In this document: positions 15,542 to 30,500 of the stretch, in pieces | Numbering within the stretch: the stretch's first letter is position 1 | How the letters are laid out: each line of letters begins with the position of its first letter | Assembly (NCBI RefSeq): GCF_033115175.1 | Contig: NC_084836.1 | Coordinates: 71,223,297 to 71,287,296 of the forward strand | Direction of reading: 5' to 3' | DNA: 64,000 bases | From: Lepus europaeus | Taxonomy: Eukaryota > Chordata > Mammalia > Lagomorpha > Leporidae | Program-made: the position numbers and the translations under genes | Notes under the pieces: model-generated | Told to the model about the DNA's origin: nothing | What the model saw: the letters and a program-made list of their open reading frames with translations, nothing else | Database searches by the model: none

Positions 15542-15860
15542 GGGGCTGGCACTGTGGCGTAGTAGGTTAAGCCTCCTCCTGTGATGCCCATATGGTTACC
15601 AGTTCATGTCCCAGCTGCACCACTTCCTATCCAGCTTCCTGCTAATGTGCCTGGGAAAACAGCTGAGGATGGCCCAAGTGCTTGGGCCCCTGCACCCATG
15701 TGGGAGACCTGGAAGAAGCTCCTGGCTCCTGGTTTCGGATCAGCTCAGCTCCAGCCATTGTGGCCATCTGGGGAGTAAACTGGCAGATGGAAGACCTTTC
15801 TGTCTCTTCCTCTCTCTATCTGTAACTCTGCCTCTCAAATAAATATTAACAACAACAAAA
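15542..15860 (+). repeat. Older C-SINE
   Basis: Ends in an A-rich AACAACAACAAAAG tail. Confidence 0.8.
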
Positions 15861-15988
15861 GACACAACAGAGTGATGACTGAGTAGTGGTAACTTTTGAG
15901 GGAGCAGAATCCAGATGTAAAGGCCTGAGTGATCAGTGAGGATTTAAATCATGCAGAGTGGGATCACCAGGGATAATTTTTAAGTCCT

Positions 15989-16278
15989 TGAGGCCAGCGT
16001 TGCTGCTGCTTGGAAGGCCAGCATCCCATATGGACACTGGTTTGAGTCCCAGCTGCTCCACTTCGAATCCAGCTCCCTGCTAATGGCCTGAGAGAGCAGT
16101 GGAAGATGGCCCAAGTCCTTGGTCCCCTGCACCCCCACGGGGGAGACCTGGAAGAAGCTCTCGGCTCCTGGCTTTGGTCTGCCCAAGCTCTGGCCATTGT
16201 GGCCATTTGGGAAGTGAACCAGCGGGTGGAAGATTGCTCTGTAACTCTGCCTTTCCAATAAATAAAATCTTTAAAAAC
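15989..16278 (+). repeat. Older C-SINE
   Basis: Head is degraded (TTGCTGCTGCTTGGAAGG); tail AATAAATAAAATCTT intact. Confidence 0.75.
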
Positions 16279-16639
16279 TGCAGTGCTTGCACAGACACGC
16301 CCTCTTGTTAATGAAAGGGGAAAGGAATTGGCAGCCTCAGGGGAGATCAGGGATTCACCCTCATTGTACAAGAAAATAGGCTGTTGCCTTTTTCAGTTAG
16401 CTTTCCAAAGGCCAGAGTAGGACAGCTGCTGGCCTGCTTTCGGATAATACAACTTTTAAGAAATTCAAGCCGAAGAGGTGGAAGTGGGGAGAAGGATGGC
16501 AACTCTGATAATTGTGGGCACGGGGTGGGTCGACCAGGCCCTGCCAGGTAGGGCAGACACAGCAACGCACTTGGACTGAGTTTTGACTCCCTTTGGGCAA
16601 GTTCGCTTAACCTGAACGCCCTGCTCCCGAGCTGTAACC
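16279..16639. other. Sequence upstream of FKBP11 promoter
   Basis: No repeat and no gene seen; possible distal promoter. Confidence 0.5.
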
Positions 16640-16967
16640 TCTCAGGGCTAGGCAGCAGTGAATGGCTCTGTTTTGCGGCCCCACCCCTCGTCGTCGTGGG
16701 ACAGAACGGCTAACGGACGGGGGTCAGAATCTGCGACCTCCCGATCCGAGCGGCTAGGGGAGGGCCACCCGCCGCCCGCCCCGCGGCCTCCTCCCTCCAG
16801 GAGGTGGGGACTTAGTGGAGGAAGGGCTGTGGGAGGAGGAGGAGGAGGAGCTCGCGCTTCGCCGCCCGCCCGGTCCCGTCTGGCCTCGGCGCCGAGGGAA
16901 CGCTGTCCCGGCGGCCGCAACGTTAGCAGCCTGTCCCGGCGCCCCGGTGCCTGCGCTGCGTCCAGCC
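16640..16967 (+). promoter_or_regulatory. FKBP11: FKBP11 CpG-rich promoter and 5'UTR
   Basis: GC- and CpG-rich, repeat-free sequence directly before the FKBP11 ATG; CpG richness continues into intron 2 (to about 17750). No TATA box is evident. The transcription start cannot be placed from sequence; the ATG at 16968 sits in a fair Kozak context (CAGCCATGA). Confidence 0.65.
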
Positions 16968-22070
<5,103 letters not shown>

Positions 22071-22071
<1 letters not shown>

Positions 22072-22523
22072 TAATGTCATTCAGAGAACAGCTTCTTCGC
22101 CTGATACTTCCTGGGGCTGTTTTTGTGAATGGGAATGAAGCAGGGAAAAAAAAAAGTGTTACGTTGGATCTTCCCTGGCCTGGGGGGTCGATGGCCGTCT
22201 TGGGTCCCCTCTCTGCCTGGCCTCCTCTTGTTGTCCTAACGCACCCCGAGGACCCAGCTGTGAATCTTCTAGGTCCTGCAGGAAGATTTTGGCTCCCATT
22301 GGTGCCCGACACCGAGCAGCAGTGTCACTGAGCGTCTGCTCGGGCCCAGAGTCCTCAGCACGGACTTCTCTGTCTAGTATGGCTCAGACGGCAGAGCTCA
22401 CAGACATGGACGTTTTTAATAGCACAGTCCTCACGGCTCTGAGAGGGAGCACACGTGCGCGTGCACACACACATACACATACACGACTCAGGCTTGGGAA
22501 GAGACTTTTCTCCTGAGGGGGGG
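22071..22523. other. Convergent FKBP11/CCDC65 intergenic gap
   Basis: The two stop codons face each other across 453 bases. It contains a short CA-rich microsatellite near 22457-22486 and both putative polyadenylation signals, but no SINE. Confidence 0.8.
22415..22420 (-). terminator. CCDC65: ATTAAA polyadenylation signal, CCDC65
   Basis: The plus strand reads TTTAAT about 105 bases past the CCDC65 stop; this is the only plausible hexamer in the convergent gap. It implies a 3'UTR of roughly 125 bases. Confidence 0.5.
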
Positions 22524-25500
22524 TCACAGGGTGTGGGCGATCACATGGGCTGCCTCGATGACATTGTAGGCGGCCGCAGGCTCTCTGTCAGGGGGCTGGA
22601 GCCCAGGTGCCGCTGGGGGCAGGTTGCTCTGGTGATTGACGATGAAGAGCGGGTTGAGCTGGCTCAGCACCTCATCGCTCACCGAGATGCCGTCCAAGTA
22701 CTGCTTGAGCATCTCCCGCAGCTTCCCGTTGATCTCCAGGAGCCGCGCGCGCCGCTGCAGCAGGCTCAGTTTCTCCAGTTTCACCTTGTTGTACCTTTTC
22801 CAGAAGTTCTCCATCCCGACATAGTCTGCCATCACCTGGGGGGGGGGGGGGGGAGTCACAGGGACAGGCTGTGCGCAGGCTCCGCCATCTGTGGCTGACG
22901 CTGCCCAGTGTCCCGGACGCTGCCCAGTGCCCTGGCCGCCACCCCCACCCCAGCTCCTACCTCCACCAGCTCCTCGGTCAGCTCCTCTTGGTTCTGCTCC
23001 TCGATCTCCTGCTCCTGGGGAGTCAGCACGGATGAATAAAAAGGCAGCACCTTTTCTTCTTCCGTTTCGAATTTCCTACATATTTCAGCAAGTTTAAGGA
23101 TCTTTTCGCCCTGGTGGGAGCCGGAAGGGGCTTGGTGTTAGGAAAGGGGGTGGAGTCGGCTCTTCTGCTTAAACCCAGGGGAAGGCAGCCTTACAGACAC
23201 ACCTCACGCAGGCTGCTTGCCCCTTGTCAGCACTATCTAAATAGCTCACTTTATACAATTAGGACATTATGGGACTGGTGTTGTGGCACAGCGGGGTTAA
23301 CACCCTGGCCTGAAGCGCCAGCATCCCATATGGGCACCGGTTCGAGACCCGGCTGCTCCACTTCTGATCCAGCTTTCTGCTGTGGCCTGGGAAAGCAGTA
23401 GAAGATGGCCCAAGTGCTTGGGCCCCTGCATCCACGTGGGAGACCTAGAGGAGGCTCCTGGTTCTTGGCTTCGGATTGGCTCAGCTCCAGCCGTTGTGGC
23501 TATCTGGGGAGTGAACCAGTGGATGGAAGACCTGTGTCTCTCTCTGCTTCTCCTCTCTCTGTGTAAATAAATAAATAAATCTTTTTTTAAAAAAGTATAT
23601 TACTAATTCATTTCATTTTCACTGTAACAGAGAAGCAAGGGACAAAGAAGGTGTTTCATTGTCTGCAACAACAGCATCCCATATGGGCATTGATTCTAGT
23701 CCTGGCTGCTCCATTTCCTACACAGCTCCCTGCTAATGACCTGGGAAAGCAGCAAAACAGTCCCAGGCTGCTAATAGGAAGCTGTATGGGAAGTGGAGCA
23801 GCCAGGACTAGAACCAGTGCCCATATGGGAGGATGAGGGGGCAGTGTTGCTGGCGGCAGCTTTATCTACTAAGCCACAGCACTGGTCCTTTTGTTTTGTT
23901 TTGTTTTGAAAGTGTTTCAAGTGTCTACTAGAGTAGGGAATAGAAGGAAGCCCTCTTCTAAACTCTCCCAAATCGCTTGCACCTTGCAGGAAATAAGCTT
24001 CCTTGGCTGTGTGCTGCCCCCCCCCCCCCCCCCCCCGCCCACACTCCCTACTCCCCCACCCCCACCCCTCACCCCTGTTACCTTATCCACGATCTTTCTC
24101 AGGGCCTTGAGGGTGGCGTTACTTTCCAGGGTTAGCTTCACTAAGTTCTCCTGGGCTATTTCCCTAGCCCGGGTCCTCTGGGCCTTAAGTTTCCGCAGTT
24201 GTACAAGGACCAGTTCCTTGTCACTACGGATGTACTGGTTCTGATCCTCACTCTCGCGGCTCTGCAGCAGGATCTTGCCTTTTGAAATGCTGATGGCCTC
24301 CTGGAGGAGAGGATGTGCCTGACCCCCGGCTTAGGGAGACAGGCCAGAGGGCAGCCCAGGGACTGAAATCAGAAGGCGTCATCTTTTCCCAAACTGAGGC
24401 CCACTGGCAACTGGCGCTGTGGCACGGCCGGTGAAGCCACGACCTGTGACACTGTTTACCCATATGAGCACCGGCTGGAGTCCTAACTGCTCCGCTTCTG
24501 ATCCAACTCCCGCTAATGCACCTGAGATAAAAGCAGAAGATGCCGCTCCCCACCCCCATCCCCGAGAGCTTGGGCCCCTGGATGGAGTTCCTGGTGCCTG
24601 ACTGCAACCTGGCCCAGCCCTGGCCGTCGTGGACATTTAGGGAGTGAACCTGCAGATGGAAGGCCTCTCCCTCTCTCCCTCTCTCCCTCTCTCCCTCTCT
24701 CCCTCTCTCCCTTTCTCTCCCTTTCTCTCCCTCTCTCTCCCCCTCTCTCTCCCTCTCTCTGTAACTCTGTCTTTCAAATAAATCTTAAGAAAGCAAAGGG
24801 GATAAAGGGGACGGTAGAGCACTGCTGTGTTGCTAACCTGCAGCTTCTGTATTTTCTTCATCTGAGCCTCAATCTCTTTCGAGCTCTTCTCATCCTTCAC
24901 CTTCAGGGTCTCGAAGGCGATCTTCCGATCCTCAGTGGCGTCAGCGTAATTCTTGAGCGCGTCCTGGAATCTTTTCCACAGATCTTCCACTATGTTCTCC
25001 AGCTGCAGCCTTAGGAAATGCTTCTCTTCTAAATTCTAGGAAGCAGCCCCCAGACAGGCAAGGATTAGAATTGCCCTTTCATGGGGGCCAGATCTGTGGC
25101 ATAGAGGGTAAGGCTGCCGCCTGCAGCGCTAGCATCCCATATGGGTGCTGGTTTGAGTCCTGGCTGCTCCACTTCCCATCCAGCTCTCTGCTACAGCCTG
25201 GGAAAGCAGTGGAAGATGGCCCAGGTCCTTGGGCCCCTGTACCCACATGGAGACCTGGAATAAGCTCCTGGCTCCTGACTTCGGATCAGCCAAGCTGTGG
25301 CTGTTGCAGTCATTTGGGGAATGAACCAATGGATGGAAGACCTCTTTCTCTCTCTCTTTTTCTCTGCCTTTCAAATAAATAAATAAATCTTTTTCTTTCT
25401 TTCTTTTCTTTTCTTTTTTTTTTTTTTTGACAGGCAGAGTAGACAGTGAGAGAGAGACAGAGAGAAAGGTCTTCCTTTTTGCCGTTGGTTCACCCCCCAA

Positions 25501-26063
25501 TGGCCACTGTGGCCGGCACGCTGCAGCCGGTGCACCAAGCTGATCCGAAGCCAGGAGCCATGTGCTTCTCCTGGTCTCCCATGCGGGTGCAGGGACCCAA
25601 GCACTTGGGCCATCCTCCACTGCACTCCCAGGCCACAGCAGACAGCTGGACTGGAAAAGGAGCAACCGGGACAGAATCCGGTGCCCCGACTGGGACTAGA
25701 ACCCGGGGTGCTGGTGCCGCAGGCGGAGGATTAGCCTAGTGAACCGCGGCGCTGGCCTAATAAATAAATCTTCAAAAAAATTTTAAAAGGCCGGCGCCGT
25801 GGCTCAACAGGCTAATCCTACGCCTAGTGGCACCGGCACACCGGGTTCTAGTTCCGGTTGGGGCGCCGGATTCTGTCCCGGTTGCTCCTCTTCCAGTCCA
25901 GCTCTCTGCTGTGGCCCGGGAGTGCAGTGGAGGATGGCCCAAGTGCTTGGGCCCTGCACCCCATGGGAGACCAGGATAAGCACCTGGCTCCTGGCTTCAG
26001 ATCAGCGAGATGCGCTGTCCACAGCAGCCATTGGAGGGTGAACCAACGGCAAAAAGGAAGACC

Positions 26064-26100
<37 letters not shown>

Positions 26101-27474
26101 ACTCTGTCAAAAAAAAAAAAAAAAAAAAAAAAGTACCTGGCTCCTGCCTTCGAATCAGCGCAGTGTGCCGGCCGCAGTGCGCCGGCTGCGGCGGCCATTG
26201 GAGGGTGAAACAACGGCAAAGGAAGACCTTTCTCTCTCTCTCTCTCTCTCTCTCACTATCCACTCTGCCTGTCAAAAAAAAAAAAAAAAAAAAAAAAAAA
26301 CAAACAAACAAACAAACAAAACCACTGTGGGGTAAAATTGAAACAAATGACCCCACCCCCACCTCTAGGTCTGTAGGCTGGCTAAGTTTGCAGCCTCCAA
26401 GGTGGCTGCAAGCACTCTGGACCCAGGGGCAGGGGACCCATGTTCTCCTCTTGCTCTGCCACAAACCAGCAGCACGCCCTCTTGGCGGGTCAGTTTAACT
26501 CTTTGGGTCTTAGCTTCTTTGCCTGCAAATCACAGGGAGAAAGCCAGATGACCTCCTTGCTGCCCTTGTAGCTCCAAAATGCATTCCCTTGACATTCTAG
26601 AATGGTCTGCCCTCCTGGCCAAATGACTAGCAGCACCACGGAGGGGTGGAGGCGGGGGGAGGTCACCTGCAGCAGCAACAGTTTATCGCCTGCTTAGGCC
26701 GAAGGGGGCTTCTAGTGCTAGCCACCTTCGCTAAGTCTCTCACTTCTCTCCCGGCGCTTCCTCCTCCACTTGCCCCCTTTTCACCTTGTTTTTGAGGTCA
26801 TCCCACATGCTCTGGAACTCCAGTTTGCTTTCATACTCGGAATCTATGTAGTTCTGCTCCATGGCCATGAAGACGTCCTGTAGGTAGTGGATCTCTTTCT
26901 CATGTTGTTCAAGAATTGTCTTCCTGTGGGGAAAGGAGAGGCTGTGAGGGGTAGAACATGTTGGACCTTGGACCAACAAGGACAACGTGCAGCAGTCGGG
27001 GATGCCATAAGGACTACACCGTGGGACAGATTCTATAGAACTGATGGGGGAGCCAGAAAGAATAACTAAGATGATTTTATTTTGGCTGCTGGATGGGAAG
27101 TGTCTACTCATATGGTACAAAAATCACAAAGTACCAAAGGCTGCAGTGAGAGCCTCTCCCCATCCCTGTCGCCTGCCAGATGTATTGGATTTCAACAGGT
27201 AAAAGTAGATCAGGGAGGGGCTGGTGCTGTGGCGCAGAGGGTTAACGCCCTGGCTTGCACTGCCAGCACCCCATATGGGTGCTGGTTCGAGACCTGGCTG
27301 CTCCACTTCTGATCCGGCTCTCTGCTATGGCCTGGGAAAGCAGTAGAAGATGGCCTAAGTCCTTGGGCCCCTGCACCTGTGTGGAAGACCTGGAAGAAAC
27401 TCCTGGCTCCTGGCTTTGGATCAGCACAGCTCTGGCTGTTGCAGCCAATCGGGGAGTAAACCAGCAGATGGAAG

Positions 27475-27510
<36 letters not shown>

Positions 27511-30500
27511 CTCCTCTCTGTGTAACTCTGACTTTCAAATTCATAAATAAATCTTAAAAAAAAAAAAAAAAAAGAGTAGACTAGTGAGGGCACATAGACG
27601 AGGGATGTGGCACAGGTAAGGGCAGGCTAGGGCCTCAGGCCTAAAACTGAGTTCACGGAGAAGGCACTAGGACCGTCTGAGAGCACGCCCTGGGTTCAGT
27701 CCCCCACCTTCGTTAGGCCTCCCCACCTTTCTGTCTCAAACTCCTTGGTTAGGGTCTCCAGCTCCATGACGTAGCTCTCCTCCAGGAGGCTCAGCCGGCG
27801 CCTCTGCAGGGCCAAGAGCTGGTCAATGTTGTGCAGGTGGCTGCGGAGGGCGTGGGCATACTGCTCCTCGGCTTCTGACAGGTCCTTTGCTAAGGACTGG
27901 AAGGAAGAGAGGGAGAGAGTCACCGCTCTGGCTGAGAAAATAAACGTGTACTCGGCTGGCCAGCCTGGCGGCACGATGGCATTTCCCCCTCAGTTCCTAA
28001 TGCCAATTCTTCGGAGAGATTCAGACTCCTCTACTCTTTTTTTTTTTTTTTTTTTTTTTTGACAGGCAGAGTGGATAGTGAGAGAGAGAGACAGAGAGAA
28101 AGGTCTTCCTTTTTCCGTTGGTTCACCCCCCAAGTGGCTGCTACGGCTGGCGCGTTGCGGCCAGCACGCTGTGCCAATCCGAAGCCAGGAGCCAGGTGCT
28201 TCTCCTGGTCTCCCATGTGGGTGCAGGGCCCAAGCACTTGGGCCATCCTCCACTGCACTCCCTGGCCACAGCAGAGAGCTGGACTGGAAGAGGGGCAACT
28301 GGGACAGAACCGATGCCCCAACTGGGACTAGAGCCCGGAGTGCCGGTGCCGCAGGAGGATTAGCCTAGTGAGCCATGGCGCCGGCCCTCCTCTACTCTTG
28401 AACATAAAGCAAGAAGCCTAGGGCCGGTGCTGTGGCATAGTGGGTAAAGCCGTCACCTGCAGTGCGGGCATCCCATATGGGCGCCAGTTTGAGTCCCGGC
28501 TGTTCTACTTCTGATCCAGCTCTCTGCTATGACCTGGGAAAGCAGTAGAGGATGACCCAAGTTCTTGGGTCGCTGCACCTGCATGGGAGACCAGGAGGAA
28601 GCTCCTGGCTCCTGGCTTCGGATTGGTGCAGCTCTGGCTGTTGCAGCCAACTGGGGAGTAAACCAGCAGATGAAAGACCTCTCTTTCTCTCTCTCACACT
28701 CTCTCTCTCTCTCTCTGCCTCCCCTTCTCTCTCTGTGTAACTTTCAAATAAATAAATAAATCTTTAAAAAAAAAAAAAAAAGAAGAAGAAGAAGAAGAAG
28801 CCAGCCAGTGTCCTGTGGACAGTAAGCATTTACGCTGATTCGCTACCACTAAAGGGAACTGGTGGGGTGGGGGTGGGGGTGGGGGTGAGGGGTTCTTGGA
28901 GATCTGAGGCAGAAAATAAATTGAACCTGGACTAGAGTATCCTATCATATAAGACACCACCAAAAAAGCGATCTAGGACCAAGCAGGTCGTGTGGGAAGC
29001 ATTCAGGGACCAACATGAAGTGGCTCACTGTGGAGGCTGTACCTTTCCCGAGACAAGCAAAGCTGGATCTCCCATCCCACAGTTTTGTGCAGGGTGATCT
29101 CGCCACTATCACCATCAGAAGGCTGAGTCTCCTCCATCCCCATGAACTGGGCAGACCCTGCGACTGCTAGAATCAACTGAGTATGGTGGCACTGCCCTTC
29201 GCTGGCCTAGCAACTTCTTCCTGCGCCTTCCAAGGCTTGCTCTTGGGATGCTCCCGCTAGAAGCCAGCCGTCCTGCTGTGAGGCACATGGAGGGGCCAGG
29301 TGAGAGCATTCTCAGCAGCCCCACCGACGGCAGAGTGAGCACCCAGCTCCTTGGCCATCCAGCTCAGTTAGGCCTTAAGTGACTGCAACTCCAACTGACA
29401 TTTGACTGAAAACTTCTGGCTTAAGAGATCACAAGGGGCCGGCGCCACGGCTCACTAGGCTAATCCTCCAACTGTGGTGCCGCCACTCCAGGTTCTAGTC
29501 CCGGTCGGGGCGCCGGATTCTGTCCCGGTTGCTCCTCTTCCAGTCCAGCTCTCTGCTGTGGCCTGGGAGTGCAGTGGAGGATGGCCCAAGTGCTTGGGTC
29601 CTGCACCCGCATGGGAGACCAGGAGAAGCACGTGGCTCCGGGCTTTGGATCAGCGCGGTGCGCCGGCCGCAGCAGCCATTGGAGAGTGAACCAACGGAAA
29701 AAGGAAGACCTTTCTCTCTGTCTCTCTTTCACTATCTAACTCTGCCTGTCAAAAAAAAAAAAAAAAAAGAGAGAGAGAGAGATCACAAGGAAGAGCCATG
29801 CTGAGCTCGGCCAGCTGACAGAACCACCAGTGGTAACAAGAAGTTGTTTTAAGCCACTACTTTAGGAATGGTTTATTATGTAGCAATGGATACCTGGAAC
29901 ACTGCCACTAGCAAAAAGGATAGTTTGAATATCCATAAGATTTGGACTGCCACGGATTGAAAGGCAGCAATCATTTGATTAAAGTTCATAAGGGTACTTA
30001 AATCATTGACCATTGAAGGGTGTCAAACAGCCAAAACAACTAGTACATGAAGGGAAGAGAAAGCATCAAGCATTTCTTATATAAAACATACCTCTACGGG
30101 CTGGCACTGTGGTACAGCCAGTGAAGCTGCCACCTGCGGCTCTGGCATTCCATATGGGCGCCAGTTCGAGTCCCAGCTGCTCCACTTCCAATCCAGCTCC
30201 CTGTTAATGCATCTACTAATACAGCTGCTCCTGGATCCTGGCTTCGGATGGGCTCAGGTCTGGCCGTTGTGGCCATTTGGGGCATGAACCAGCGGATGGA
30301 AGACCTTTCTCTCTGTCTCTTCCTCTCACTGTCTATAACTCTACCTCTCAAATAAAATAAATAAAATCTTTAAGAAAAAAAAAAAAAGACTGATGAAAAG
30401 TGGCCACAATTCTAGATTGATGGCTTAGGCCAGGACCATTTCTTAGAGAGCAAGTGAGGATCGCTAACATTTGCACAATGTTGTAGGGGTTTTGTTTTTG

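Noticed and set aside
23655-23890. Inverted repeat that could be read as a microRNA hairpin
   Set aside because: Explained by two SINE fragments in opposite orientation, with arms far longer than a pre-microRNA.
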